64,000 nt of DNA from Erythrobacter sp. (GTDB taxonomy: Bacteria > Pseudomonadota > Alphaproteobacteria > Sphingomonadales > Sphingomonadaceae). The notes under the pieces are model-generated. The model was not told where the DNA came from. It saw only the letters and a program-made list of their open reading frames with translations, and did no database searches. Numbering within the stretch: the stretch's first letter is position 1; every line of letters starts with the position of its first letter. The stretch is from contig DAICXZ010000017.1 of the NCBI GenBank assembly GCA_027311945.1, forward strand, positions 1-64,000. Reading direction: 5' to 3'. Shown piece by piece: positions 35,147 through 45,242 of the stretch. The translations under genes were made by a program, and so were the position numbers.

Positions 35147-37357
35147 ATGTTCGATCAAGGACGTCTTCACATCAGCGCTGCGGCAATTGCCCTGGCAGCG
35201 GGCATGGCCCAACCCGCCTTTGCCCAATCCGAAAGCCAGCAGGCCGAAAGGGCGACCTCGCAACCGCCTGCCGAAATCATCGTGACGGCGCAGCGCCGTG
35301 AAGAAAACCTCCAGGACATCCCGATCGCGGCCACCGCCCTTTCCGGCGACAACCTGGATGCCAAGGCGGTGCAGAGCGTCGAGGATCTGCAATATGCCGC
35401 GCCGTCGATCTCCATAACCGACCAGGGGTTGACCCAGTCGGTCAACATCCGCGGTATCGGCATCGCCAGCGGCTCGCCAGCAGTGGCCAATGGTGTTGCC
35501 ACCTACCTTGACGGCGTGTTCCAGCCGCCCATCCTTACCTCTTCCAGCTTCTATGACGTGGCTTCGATCGAGGTGCTGCGCGGTCCGCAGGGCACGCTGG
35601 TAGGCTCCAATTCCACCGGTGGCGCGATTTTCGTCAACACGGTTGATCCCACCACCGACCGCATCAAAGGCTATGGCAAGGCCCATTACGGCAGCTACGA
35701 TTCCGTGGGGGTAGAGGGCGCAGTAAACCTGCCGGTGAGTGAGACCTTCGCCTTGCGCGTGGCGGGCCTCACCCGCTGGCGCGACAGCTATTACGAAGAC
35801 CTCGGCTCTTTCGACAACGAACCCGATAGCCTGGACGAACAGGCGGTTCGCCTCGGCGCGATGTGGGAACCCGGTGCCTTGCGCGTGCTCGGCAAGGTCG
35901 AATGGATCGACAAGAACACCGGCGGCTACGCCTACCGCCCGATCGCGGGAACGGCCTTCGAGAATGCCCGCACCGACGATATCCGCGAACTGACCTACAA
36001 TGCGCCCACATTGAATCACGAACGGGCGATCAATGCCAGTCTGGAACTGAACTATACCCTCGACAGCGATATCGTGCTGCGTTCGATCACCGGCTATACC
36101 AACAAGCGTATCAATAACCTGTATGATAGCGATGGTGCCTTGGCGCCCTCCGCTACCCAGGTGCAGGATCAGTTCGTGCGCGAGCGGCAATGGACGCAGG
36201 AAATCAACATCATCTCGCCGACCGATGGGGACTTCAACTGGATCGTCGGCGGCTATTACCAGAAGAACAAGATCGACGTGATTATCCAGAGCCGCACCGG
36301 CGATTTCGTGGCTGATCCGACCGACATTGTGAACTATCAGGACAAGCTGACGCTCGGTGCCTTCGCGCAGATGGGTTACTTCCTCACTCCCGCGCTCGAA
36401 CTGCAATTGGGCGCGCGCTATTCGCACTATTCCGTGGACAGCACCGGCAGCGTGACCATCGGTTCGGAAGGGCCGGTCTTCGGGCCCAACGGTCTGGTCG
36501 TTGCCGACCTTGCCGGAGATCACGAGGACGGCCGTGCCACGGGCAAGGTGGCGCTGAACTGGACGGTCAATGACGACAACCTGATCTATGTCTTCGCTGC
36601 ACGCGGATACAAGCCGGGCGGGGCGAATAACGCCACTTCGGAATTCGGCCCTGAAACGGTGTGGGATTACGAAATCGGCTGGAAGGCCAACTTGTTCGAC
36701 AACCACATCCGGACGCAGGTCGGCGGGTTCTACATGGACTACAGCGATTTCCAGTTCGACGCGATCGACCCGGTCACGGGGCAGAGCGGGGTCGTCAACA
36801 TTGCGAACGCCACGATCAAGGGGCTTGAGGTGCAGGCGCAGGCGGTGTTCGGTGGATTTTCCTTCGACGGCGGGATTGCCTATGTGGATTCCTCACTCGA
36901 TCCGGTCACCATCGTGAACAGCCGGGCGCTGCCGTCTATCGGCCAGCTCGGGCCGCAATGTGCTGCCGGAACGCCGTCGAACCCGCCGGTCTGTTTCGAC
37001 TACGGACCGTTCCTCTCGGTAGCGGGCGGCGGGTCCAACCTGTTTTCGCCGGAATGGTCCTACAACGCCGGTGCGCAGTACGAGTTCTTCCTGAGCGACG
37101 AGGCTTCGCTGACGCCGCGTATCAACTACGCCTTTGTCGGCTCGCGCTGGACGAACCTGTTCTACAATCCCGATCTGGACCTGCTTGATGGACGAGGGCT
37201 GCTTTCGGCGATGATAACCCTCAGGTACAACGACTGGATGATCGAGGCCTACGGCACCAACCTGACCGATGAAGAATATGTCAGCGGCCAGTCGGGCAAC
37301 AACGAGTTCTACGGCGCGCCGCGTGAGTTCGGCGTCCGCGCTTCGGTGAGGTTCTGA
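35147..37357 (+). CDS. TonB-dependent receptor divergent from tandem GntR
   Basis: The 736-residue receptor starts at ATG 35147 behind GGGAGG. It has a signal ending QPAFAQS, the plug opening EIIVTAQRREENLQDIPIAA with VNIRGIGIASGSPAV and EVLRGPQGTLVGSNSTGGAI, and a barrel that ends FGVRASVRF. This is a common sphingomonad receptor subclass. No enzyme gene follows, so its ligand cannot be guessed. Regulation by the adjacent GntR protein is likely from arrangement. Confidence 0.88.
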   Translation: MFDQGRLHISAAAIALAAGMAQPAFAQSESQQAERATSQPPAEIIVTAQRREENLQDIPIAATALSGDNLDAKAVQSVEDLQYAAPSISITDQGLTQSVNIRGIGIASGSPAVANGVATYLDGVFQPPILTSSSFYDVASIEVLRGPQGTLVGSNSTGGAIFVNTVDPTTDRIKGYGKAHYGSYDSVGVEGAVNLPVSETFALRVAGLTRWRDSYYEDLGSFDNEPDSLDEQAVRLGAMWEPGALRVLGKVEWIDKNTGGYAYRPIAGTAFENARTDDIRELTYNAPTLNHERAINASLELNYTLDSDIVLRSITGYTNKRINNLYDSDGALAPSATQVQDQFVRERQWTQEINIISPTDGDFNWIVGGYYQKNKIDVIIQSRTGDFVADPTDIVNYQDKLTLGAFAQMGYFLTPALELQLGARYSHYSVDSTGSVTIGSEGPVFGPNGLVVADLAGDHEDGRATGKVALNWTVNDDNLIYVFAARGYKPGGANNATSEFGPETVWDYEIGWKANLFDNHIRTQVGGFYMDYSDFQFDAIDPVTGQSGVVNIANATIKGLEVQAQAVFGGFSFDGGIAYVDSSLDPVTIVNSRALPSIGQLGPQCAAGTPSNPPVCFDYGPFLSVAGGGSNLFSPEWSYNAGAQYEFFLSDEASLTPRINYAFVGSRWTNLFYNPDLDLLDGRGLLSAMITLRYNDWMIEAYGTNLTDEEYVSGQSGNNEFYGAPREFGVRASVRF

Positions 37358-37864
37358 TGGTCCGTCAACGCTTGCGCTGCCTGCGGGGCTGATCTCCCGC
37401 ATCAGCGCATAGGCCTTGATGAGGCCCTCGGCGGCGAAGTCGACAAGGAGGCTGTCGGCAGCATCAAGGCCTTTGGCTTCGACCGGTTGGACATATCAAC
37501 AAGGAGTCGGGGCTGGGTTCCCGGCCTTATGGGGAGTTTCTGCGGGACCGGCTCATCTGGTCGGTGACGGGACGTCAAACCGCGTACGTCGCCGACCTTC
37601 CGGTCAAGAACTAGCATTCGAAGTTCTGACATCTCTCTTCGCCCGTAGCCAGTCTGGAGCGTGAAACAGATATTGAAGGCGGACCAATTGTGCGGCGGCT
37701 GCCGAAAGTCCGCTTTCTGCGCCGTTGGAGCCGGAACCAGACAGTCTCCTCTCACCCCAAGCGGATCCACTTCCTGTAACAGGGATCGCGAAATGACTTT
37801 GGGCGTTGAGTGCATCACTGCCTTGGCATTTCGTCAGGGCTGCTAGTTAAGTTTGGATCCCCCG
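37358..37864 (+). pseudogene. intergenic region with a decayed coding remnant
   Basis: On the plus strand 37408-37490 reads GLDEALGGEVDKEAVGSIKA then FGFDRLDIS. In a second frame 37495-37613 reads NKESGLGSRPYGEFLRDRLI, WSVTGRQTAYVADLPVKN and stop. Together these look like the end of one protein gene broken by a frameshift. I do not recognise the family. From 37614 to 37864 nothing is seen apart from the upstream region of the AsmA gene. Confidence 0.35.
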
Positions 37865-39802
37865 ATGAGGCTTGCCGACAAGATTGGAGCGGCCTTGTCC
37901 CCCGTAACACAGCGCATGGTTCTGATTGGGCTTGGTGCAGCAGGTGGGCTGGTCTTGCTGTCTTTACTGGTCCTGGGTGCATTTCCTGTTTCGCTGCTGC
38001 GGCAAACCGCCGAGCGCAAATTGTCCGACACCTATGGCGCCCCTGTGGCTATCGGCAGCTTGTCACGAACCAGTCTGTTCTCGTTCACCCCGGAGATATC
38101 GATCAACGATCTGCAGATCCGTCAGCCTGACTGGGCTGGCGAGGGCAGCATGCTGGTCATCGATCAAGCGATCGCACAAGTGTCGATTTTCTCGTTCCTT
38201 ACCGGAGATGCTGCCCCCAAGTCGCTCCACGTCACCGGTCTTGAACTAAATCTGGTGCGCGACGAAGAGGGCACCAGCAACTGGCAAGATCGAGACGCCA
38301 CTAGCGATGAAGCTGATAGCCAACCCTGGCAGCTTGACAGCCTCGTCATCGAAGACAGCCGATTTTCCCTCCGCGATGCCAAGCGGAGGCTCGATATTTC
38401 GGGCCAAATAGCCGCCGACAGCGATCGAGGGCTGGCGGCTGAAGCTACCGGCGAGTTCGATGGTCAGCCGGCCGAGTTGACGTTTCGCGGAGGACGACTC
38501 GGTGACGATGCCGCTGGGTTGCAATGGCCGTTCACCGCGCAAATGCGCTCCACCGACTTCGAGCTGGATATCGAGGGCACCATGGCCAGCGTCCTCAATG
38601 CGCGGGAGGTTGACGCAAATATTGTGGCGCGCGCGCCGGACCTCAAGAAACTCGATTATCTGATCGAAGCCGGCCTGTTCGGGACTCAGGAGATCGCTCT
38701 AACTGGGGCAGTAAGGCGGCGTGGACCCGACTGGTTCATCGACAATCTCGAAGGCACCATCGGTCGATCGTGGCTCCAGGCAAGCGGTTCCGTGCTCAAG
38801 CGAGAAGGCCGCACGAAGATCGATGCAGATATCCATTCAACCGCACTCGATTTCGACGATCTGGCAGACGATGCTGGCCTCGCAGAAGCGCGTGCGATGG
38901 AGGCGCGCATCGGCGAACGGGTCATTCCCAATACGAAGATCGATCTCAGCAACATGGGTCCGACCGACGGCGAAATCCGGTTTGTCGTTGATCGGCTGCT
39001 CATCGACGGCGGCTCGCAATTCCGTACGCTGAGGGGAAGGCTCTCTCTTGATCATAGGGTAGCCCGGATCGACGAGTTGGAAGTCGGGCTGGAGAAGGGC
39101 CGAATGAGCGGGTGGATCGAGGTCGATTCACGAAGCAACAGGCCACGATTGACAACCGACCTGCGCGTGGAGGGCACCTCGTTGCAAGCGTTGATCGGAC
39201 AGCCCGAGACCATTTCCGGAAACCTGCGCGGCATCATCAGGATCGATGGCACTGGGACCACTATTCGCGAAGCATTTGCCAGCAGTTCAGGCAAGATCGC
39301 TTTCGTTGCCAGCTCGGGATCGGTCCGGCGGACAGCAGCCTTCATACTCGGTCAGGATCTTGGCGGCGCGATCGGCCAGCAGTTGCGAGATGGCGATGCG
39401 ATGGTGCCGCTGCGATGCGCGATCCTGCAATTTGACGTCGCCAAGGGGATCATGCGACCTTCTCCGCTAATGATCGCAACGCAGGTGTCGAGAGGGCAAG
39501 GTTCCGGCTCGATCAGGCTTGATGGCGAACGGATTGATCTGCGGATCAAGGGCGTTTCCAACGAGGGTGCGGCGCTGGAGCTGGCCGATCCGATCCGCGT
39601 AGGGGGATCGTTATCGAACCCGGCAATTTCGATCGACGGAAGCGCCGCCGCGACAGACGAAGGCGGCGGGGGCGTTCTTCGGGCAATCGGCCGTTCGATC
39701 GGAAGCGCGCTGGGTCTGCGCGACGATGAGGATGATGGCCAGCCAAAGCCGACGGTACGTGCCGTCAATTGCCGCTCGATGAGCGCTGCAGCCTTGCGTT
39801 GA
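37865..39802 (+). CDS. AsmA-family inner-membrane/periplasmic protein
   Basis: The 645-residue protein has one N-terminal membrane anchor (LIGLGAAGGLVLLSLLVLGA) and then the repeated beta-rich AsmA pattern: SLFSFTPEISINDLQI, LDSLVIEDSRFSLRD, FVVDRLLIDGGSQFRTLRGR and a C-terminal segment GNLRGIIRIDGTGTTIREAF. AsmA proteins span the periplasm and are thought to move phospholipid toward the outer membrane. The length is in the usual range. ATG 37865 is preferred; TTG 37853 is open. It stands alone on its strand. Confidence 0.83.
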   Translation: MRLADKIGAALSPVTQRMVLIGLGAAGGLVLLSLLVLGAFPVSLLRQTAERKLSDTYGAPVAIGSLSRTSLFSFTPEISINDLQIRQPDWAGEGSMLVIDQAIAQVSIFSFLTGDAAPKSLHVTGLELNLVRDEEGTSNWQDRDATSDEADSQPWQLDSLVIEDSRFSLRDAKRRLDISGQIAADSDRGLAAEATGEFDGQPAELTFRGGRLGDDAAGLQWPFTAQMRSTDFELDIEGTMASVLNAREVDANIVARAPDLKKLDYLIEAGLFGTQEIALTGAVRRRGPDWFIDNLEGTIGRSWLQASGSVLKREGRTKIDADIHSTALDFDDLADDAGLAEARAMEARIGERVIPNTKIDLSNMGPTDGEIRFVVDRLLIDGGSQFRTLRGRLSLDHRVARIDELEVGLEKGRMSGWIEVDSRSNRPRLTTDLRVEGTSLQALIGQPETISGNLRGIIRIDGTGTTIREAFASSSGKIAFVASSGSVRRTAAFILGQDLGGAIGQQLRDGDAMVPLRCAILQFDVAKGIMRPSPLMIATQVSRGQGSGSIRLDGERIDLRIKGVSNEGAALELADPIRVGGSLSNPAISIDGSAAATDEGGGGVLRAIGRSIGSALGLRDDEDDGQPKPTVRAVNCRSMSAAALR

Positions 39803-40480
39803 TGCGCCATTAACCGCGGACCGCTGTTGCTGATTGGCTGCGCGCACGTCAGTTTTCGTCAGCTCGACCCGCGCAACCTGCCAGTCTTCTTTCGGCCCAC
39901 CTCCTGCCGTTGAAGAGGCCCATAGGATACTGGCTGCTTATGGGCCGGGAGCGGAATGGCGGCTCTTGGTAAATTCGGTTGCTGAACCAGACGTTCGAGC
40001 GGGAACTCGCCGGAGGCAGCTGGCTACCACAGCCGAACGTTCACACTGGTTTCGGTGAACGTCCGGTCCCGACAGAAGCTGCCGAACGGCTTGCGGGATG
40101 CGGCCGGTCGGCTTTGCGCCAAATTCCGGTCGCTGAAGGCCGCCGGCGCAGGTCCAGAGCGCTGTCATTCGATTGCGATGAAGGGCGATCGTAGCCAGTG
40201 GTAGGCGCTCAAAACCTTGTTTTAGTACCGCTTGGCTTTTGGCTCTTGGCGGGATCGGTCACGGTTGGTGACAATATTTCTGGCCAATGACCCCTTCTCG
40301 AACCGAAGATGGGAAGTGCAACCAGCCCAACTCCTACTTCCTAATACCCGGATTTTGGCACGGCTTGCTCTGAGCATAATGCAACTGTTCTGACCCTTTG
40401 GTGCAAGTCTGCGTGGAGCCTGCTGGTATCACGAGACTTAAAAGAACGGTTCCCGTGCACCAGATACCAAGAGGATGCCT
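39803..40480. other. long intergenic region with an 8-bp inverted repeat
   Basis: No gene is seen in 678 bases. ACGTTCAC (40037-40044) recurs inverted as GTGAACGT (40055-40062). The surrounding 39930-40200 looks like decayed repeat DNA. The last 100 bases presumably hold the promoter of the lipoprotein hydrolase gene, but I cannot pick out a convincing -35/-10 pair. Confidence 0.3.
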
Positions 40481-41545
40481 ATGACGACGATCAGGTTCGC
40501 GCTAGCTCAGCTCTCACCGCTGGCCTTGCTAGCGGGGTGCGCCCCGGGCCTGGTCCAGACTCCCGTAACGGCAGATACACACTGGGTGCCCGATGCGATC
40601 CCATCAGTCATGCGCCCGATGCCCGACGAGGGCGGCAATGGCTGGAGCGCCTATGCCGGCCTGTTCGACCGCGCACCTTCGCAGGACCAGCACCTGGAGG
40701 ATCCGATCCTTGAAGGCGCCATCGACATCCACGCGCATTACGGCCCCGATACCTACGCCCGACAGTGGGATGCGTTCGAGATCGCCGCCCGCGCCGAGAC
40801 GCGCGGCATGCGCGCCATCGTCATCAAAAGCCATTGGACCGAAAGCGCCTCGATGGCCTACATGGTCCGCCGCCACACCACGTCCGACCTTGAGGTGTTT
40901 GGGGGCATCGCGTTGAACGTCAGCGTCGGCGGCCTCAACCCGATGGCGGTGCGCGTCTTTGCCGAAATGGATGGCCATTTCGGTAAGGTCGTGTGGATGC
41001 CCACGCACGATTCGGAACACGAGGTCCGCACCAATGGCGAAACGCGTGCCTTCGTGCGTGTATCGGAAAACGGCGTGTTGCTGCCGCAGGTGCTCGAAGT
41101 GCTCGACCTGGTGGCGCAATACGACCTGACGCTGGCAACCGGCCATGTCACCAGCGAGGAAATGCTCGCGATCGTGCGCGAAGCGCGCCGGCGCGGGATC
41201 GAACGGATCATCCTCACCCATCCCGGCCTCGGCCCGCAATATACCGACCCCACGCCGGCCGAACTGCGCGAAGCGGTGGCAATGGGAGGCCTTGTCGAGG
41301 TGGTGGCAAACACCTTGTACTCACCGCAGGCGCGCGCGCCGATGGTGGCGATGATCCGCGCGCTCGGCCCCGAACATTGCATTGTCGCTACCGACAGCGG
41401 GCTGCAAGGAACGCCCAACCATGCCGATGCCCTGGTGCTGTCGGCGCGGATCCTTCGCGAAGAGGGGTTCACCGAGGACGAACTCGACCTGATGTTCAAG
41501 GTAAATCCCGCCCGCGTGCTCGGCCTCGAGGCGCTCCCGGGCTGA
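40481..41545 (+). CDS. lipoprotein metal-dependent hydrolase (DUF6282/amidohydrolase-like)
   Basis: The 354-residue protein starts with a lipoprotein signal whose lipobox is LLAGC (Cys20), so it should sit in the periplasm on a membrane. The rest is an amidohydrolase-like TIM barrel: EGAIDIHAHYGPDTYARQWD, IVIKSHWTESA, LATGHVTSEEM, IILTHPGLGPQYTD and CIVATDSGLQG give the expected His and Asp metal ligands. Cytoplasmic homologues are common; a lipid-anchored one is unusual. ATG 40481 is chosen because AGAGG lies 6 bases before it. A TBDR follows 167 bases later, so it may trim the substrate as it enters the periplasm. Confidence 0.75.
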   Translation: MTTIRFALAQLSPLALLAGCAPGLVQTPVTADTHWVPDAIPSVMRPMPDEGGNGWSAYAGLFDRAPSQDQHLEDPILEGAIDIHAHYGPDTYARQWDAFEIAARAETRGMRAIVIKSHWTESASMAYMVRRHTTSDLEVFGGIALNVSVGGLNPMAVRVFAEMDGHFGKVVWMPTHDSEHEVRTNGETRAFVRVSENGVLLPQVLEVLDLVAQYDLTLATGHVTSEEMLAIVREARRRGIERIILTHPGLGPQYTDPTPAELREAVAMGGLVEVVANTLYSPQARAPMVAMIRALGPEHCIVATDSGLQGTPNHADALVLSARILREEGFTEDELDLMFKVNPARVLGLEALPG

Positions 41546-41712
41546 TCGGTCTTTCGGGCGCGAGAGAAATCGCGCCTGCAGCGTCGGGGGACAATTTTGT
41601 CCACCCGCACAGGCAAGCTCCAGTGAACTCACACCCGTAGAGATTGGTCATCGTGAGCGGTGCACCAGCCGCGACGTTGTCAGGTCAAGACTTTATGTGG
41701 GAGAGAGAATTC

Positions 41713-44310
41713 ATGGCGTTTCAAGCCAAACTTGCCCTTTGTGCATCCATCGCGGCATTGGCCGCGGGCATGCCGGGCGCCGCCTTGGCGCAGAGCAGCA
41801 AAGCCGATGCCGGGCCCCAAGCGAACGACGAGGGGGGCATTGCCACCATCGTGGTTACCGCGACCCGGCGCGAGACCAACATGCAGGATACGCCGATTGC
41901 GATCACGGCAGTCACATCCGATACACTGGAAACGCGCGGCCTCGCCGATGTTGCGGCATTGGGCAATATCGTGCCCAATGCCTCGTTCCGCCGCGCGCAG
42001 GGCGCATTCGGCAAAGCGGTGACAACCTATATCCGCGGCATCGGCCAGCACGATTCCAACCTTGCTTCGGAGCCGGCAGTCTCGTTCTATATCGACGACG
42101 TATATTATCCGCTGCTCTACGGCTCGCAATTCGAGCTGGTGGATCTCGAGCGGATCGAGGTGCTGCGCGGCCCGCAAGGCACCCTGTTCGGCCGTAACTC
42201 GCTGGCGGGCGCGGTCAATATCGTCAGCCGTGCACCGCAATTCGATGCCGCCGACGGCTTCGTGAACGTCACCGTGGGTGCCTTTAACCGGACAGACGTG
42301 CGCGCCGGCTTCAACTTGCCGCTGGCCGAGAACTTCGCGGTGCGGATCAACGGCCTTGTCAAGCGCCGAGAGGGTTACCAGGACATCCTCGACTTCCGCT
42401 GCGACATGATCCGCAAGGGCACGCCCGAACTTGCCAGCGAATTGCCGTTCACCGACGGGCTGCTGGTGCAGGAGGCGGTCCTGGGTGGCAGTTCCAGCCT
42501 TTCGCAGGACGACTGCAAGACCGGCACGCTCGGCGGCGAGGACGTGACCGCTGTGCGCGGCTCGGCGCTGTGGGAGCCAGCGCCGGGATTGCGCCTGACC
42601 GTAACCGGCGATTACAGCCGCGACAATTCCGAAAATGCGGCCGACAGCCTCATCAACATCAACGACACGATCGGGACGAGCAAGGCCACGATCAACGCAA
42701 TCGGCGATTTCTACTCCGTTCCCGGCCAGCCGCCGGTTCGCTACGACAGCCGATTCCTCACTGGTGATCCCTACACAACTTATGCCACCAACAGCGACCT
42801 GATCCCGGCAGGCTATGAACTGCGAACCTCCGCCGGGGAGGCCACCTTCTATAACGGCAGCCCGCTACGCGGCGGCAGCGCCTATTCGTTCACCGGCCCG
42901 CTGATCAACTGGGGTCTTTCGGGCAAGGTCGAGCTGGAAGTTTCCGACGCCATCGACCTGCTGCTGGTGGCTGGGTATCGTTCGGTGGATTCGATCCTCA
43001 GCTACGACGTGGACGGTTCGCCCTTCCTGCTCGAGCAGACGCGCAACAATACGGGGACCGAGAGCATCAACGCCGAACTCCGGCTGACCGGATCAACCGA
43101 CCTGTTCGACTGGGTGCTCGGCGGCTTCTACTATACCGCCGACGGCTATGTCCGCACCACGCTTGTCTCTCCGTTCTCGGGTGCAGCCGGGCTCCAGCGC
43201 TATCAGAACCATTCCTACGAGCCCGAATCGAAGGCAGCCTATGCCAACGTCGTTGTCCGTCCGGTCGAACGGTTTTCGGTGACGCTCGGCGGTCGCTACT
43301 CGGACGAGAAGAACGTCGTGCACTATTCCAACTTGCAGGATCCGGTGAACCTCGCCGATCCGGCTGCCGGAGCGGGCGCCATCGTGTTCGACGTAACCCC
43401 GGCCGACAAGCGTTTCGACTGGAAGCTGGGCCTCGATTACGAACTGACCGACGAGGTCTTGGTATACCTTTCGGCCTCGACCGGATTCCGCTTGCCTTCG
43501 TTCAACGCGCGGCCCTTCCAGCCAAGTCAGGTCTCCTCGATCCCGGGCGATGAAACCGTGGCCTACGAAGCTGGCGTGAAATCGGACCTGTTCGACCGCC
43601 GGCTGCGGCTGAACCTCACCGGGTTCTTTACCGATTACAAGACCCGTGCGCTCGCGGTGTCGGGGCAGGAGTACCAGCTCGATGCCAACAACCAGCCCTT
43701 GCCGGGCAATTCGATCGCGATCCCGCTTCCGACCGGCGGGGCCGATGCGACCACTTGCCGCGCGCGTACCCAGGCGGAGATCGATAGCGGCACACCCGGC
43801 TTTGCCTGCGTGTCGCGCAGCTATTACGTCAACACGCCGGGCGAGATATGGGGCGTCGAAGTAGAGGTGCAGGCCGAGCCGGTGGATGGATTGCGGCTCG
43901 ACGCTGCCGGCGGCTATTCAAAGTTCACATCGCCCGATCTCGAAGTCGCAGCCAATCCGCGCCCGGTGCGCGTGCCAGATTGGACAGCGAGCGCCGGCAT
44001 CCAATATGATTTCGATGCGGCGGCCCTGGGTGGCACGATCAGCCCACGGCTTGATTGGTTTTATCAGGGGAGCATGGTCTACGAGAACAACAATACGCGG
44101 TATAACCAGCCCTCGTTCTCCACCTTCAATGCAAGAATCAACTATTACAACGAAGAGTACGACGCAGACATCGCACTTGGCGCGACCAACCTTTTCGACG
44201 AATTCCATTACGAGAACTTGTTCGTACTCGAAGCCTTTGGTTACCCTCAGACGGCTGGCCAACCCAACGCTCCGCGCGAATGGTATCTATCGGTCACCAA
44301 AAGGTTTTAG
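41713..44310 (+). CDS. TonB-dependent receptor of the SnoaL cluster (left)
   Basis: The 865-residue receptor starts at ATG 41713 and has a signal ending GAALAQSS. The plug opens TIVVTATRRETNMQDTPIAI and contains YIRGIGQHDSNLASEPAVSF and EVLRGPQGTLFGRNSLAGAV. The barrel ends WYLSVTKRF with the terminal Phe expected for outer-membrane insertion. It is read away from the lipoprotein hydrolase gene in the same direction and is closed by a hairpin at 44323-44354. It likely imports the compound handled by the genes at 44.4-64 kb. Confidence 0.88.
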   Translation: MAFQAKLALCASIAALAAGMPGAALAQSSKADAGPQANDEGGIATIVVTATRRETNMQDTPIAITAVTSDTLETRGLADVAALGNIVPNASFRRAQGAFGKAVTTYIRGIGQHDSNLASEPAVSFYIDDVYYPLLYGSQFELVDLERIEVLRGPQGTLFGRNSLAGAVNIVSRAPQFDAADGFVNVTVGAFNRTDVRAGFNLPLAENFAVRINGLVKRREGYQDILDFRCDMIRKGTPELASELPFTDGLLVQEAVLGGSSSLSQDDCKTGTLGGEDVTAVRGSALWEPAPGLRLTVTGDYSRDNSENAADSLININDTIGTSKATINAIGDFYSVPGQPPVRYDSRFLTGDPYTTYATNSDLIPAGYELRTSAGEATFYNGSPLRGGSAYSFTGPLINWGLSGKVELEVSDAIDLLLVAGYRSVDSILSYDVDGSPFLLEQTRNNTGTESINAELRLTGSTDLFDWVLGGFYYTADGYVRTTLVSPFSGAAGLQRYQNHSYEPESKAAYANVVVRPVERFSVTLGGRYSDEKNVVHYSNLQDPVNLADPAAGAGAIVFDVTPADKRFDWKLGLDYELTDEVLVYLSASTGFRLPSFNARPFQPSQVSSIPGDETVAYEAGVKSDLFDRRLRLNLTGFFTDYKTRALAVSGQEYQLDANNQPLPGNSIAIPLPTGGADATTCRARTQAEIDSGTPGFACVSRSYYVNTPGEIWGVEVEVQAEPVDGLRLDAAGGYSKFTSPDLEVAANPRPVRVPDWTASAGIQYDFDAAALGGTISPRLDWFYQGSMVYENNNTRYNQPSFSTFNARINYYNEEYDADIALGATNLFDEFHYENLFVLEAFGYPQTAGQPNAPREWYLSVTKRF

Positions 44311-44322
44311 ATCTTTTTGCGA

Positions 44323-44354
44323 AGGCTACCCGGAACCTGGGTTTTGGGTAGCCT
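44323..44354 (+). terminator. possible terminator hairpin after the TBDR
   Basis: AGGCTACCC and GGGTAGCCT pair perfectly over 9 bp around a 14-base loop, 12 bases after the receptor stop. A T5 run precedes the stem, as would suit a terminator read from the other strand, and no T-run follows it. It could serve either of the convergent genes. Confidence 0.45.
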
Positions 44355-44455
44355 GCAGCATCGTTAAGCGCGCATCGCTTCGTGGCCGGGTCAAGGTGTC
44401 GGAACCTCTTGTCCTCAACGAAACAGAGCTCGCGATGTTGCGGCTCGGGATCAAA

Positions 44456-45235
44456 TCATAAGGCAGCGATATAGCCGCCATCGAGCGGGATGACATGACC
44501 GTTCACATATGCCCCGGCGCGGCTGGCCAGGAAGATCACCGTGCCTGCCGCGTCCTCCGGTTGGCCAGGGCGGCCGAGCGGAACGTGAGACGCAACGCTC
44601 CTTTTCACCGCCTCGCTTGCCACATCGGTGAGGCCGGAAGGGAAGGGGCCCGGCGCAACTGTGTTTACCGTGATGTGATCTGGGCCGAGAGCCTTGGCCA
44701 GCGAGCGGGTCAGATGATGCAATGCCGCCTTGGAAGCTCCATAGGCATGAGCTTCCCAATTGGGCACGTGCAATCCGCCGATTGAACCGACGTTGATCAC
44801 GCGCGCCGGATCCTCGGGGCTGGCCGCCGCGCGCAGTAATGGCAGCAACTCGCGGATCAAAAAGAACGGTGCCTTGGTGTTGACGCCCAACACCAGATCC
44901 CAATCCGCTTCCTCCATCTCGGCAAGGCTCCCCGCCGCGTTCGTCCCTGCGTTGTTGACGAGCAGGTCGAGCCGTTGTTCGCGAGCGGACAGGTCTGCCG
45001 CCAATGCCGCGACGCCACCGCGGGTTTCGAAGTCTGCTACCAGGCCGAAGCACTCGCCTTGCTGGCCGCGCAATTCTGCGGCGGCGGCGTCCACCCGGTC
45101 GGCATTGCGCCCGGTGATATATGTCCGCACGCCGCGCTCGACGATGCCGCGCGCAATCATGGCGCCGATGCCGCTGCCGCCCCCGGTGACGAGGGCGACT
45201 TTTCCCGCGACGGAGAACAGCGGATCGATTGCCAT
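44456..45235 (-). CDS. short-chain dehydrogenase/reductase (SDR)
   Basis: The 259-residue protein is a classical SDR: cofactor loop TGGGSGIG (17-24), NNAG at about 94-97, and catalytic Ser151, Tyr165 and Lys169 (AYGASK). The Arg in TGRNADRV after beta-2 suggests preference for NADP(H), though this is a weak indicator. It begins 7 bases after the stop of the triple-SnoaL gene on the same strand, so the two should be co-transcribed. It may oxidise or reduce an alcohol or ketone released by that protein. Confidence 0.87.
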   Translation of the reverse strand: MAIDPLFSVAGKVALVTGGGSGIGAMIARGIVERGVRTYITGRNADRVDAAAAELRGQQGECFGLVADFETRGGVAALAADLSAREQRLDLLVNNAGTNAAGSLAEMEEADWDLVLGVNTKAPFFLIRELLPLLRAAASPEDPARVINVGSIGGLHVPNWEAHAYGASKAALHHLTRSLAKALGPDHITVNTVAPGPFPSGLTDVASEAVKRSVASHVPLGRPGQPEDAAGTVIFLASRAGAYVNGHVIPLDGGYIAAL

Positions 45236-45242
45236 GAGCGGA

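Noticed and set aside
34868-36706. Minus-strand open frame (612 codons) across the GntR-linked TBDR
   Set aside because: It is antisense to a well-supported receptor and covers its promoter. No motif or ribosome site supports it.
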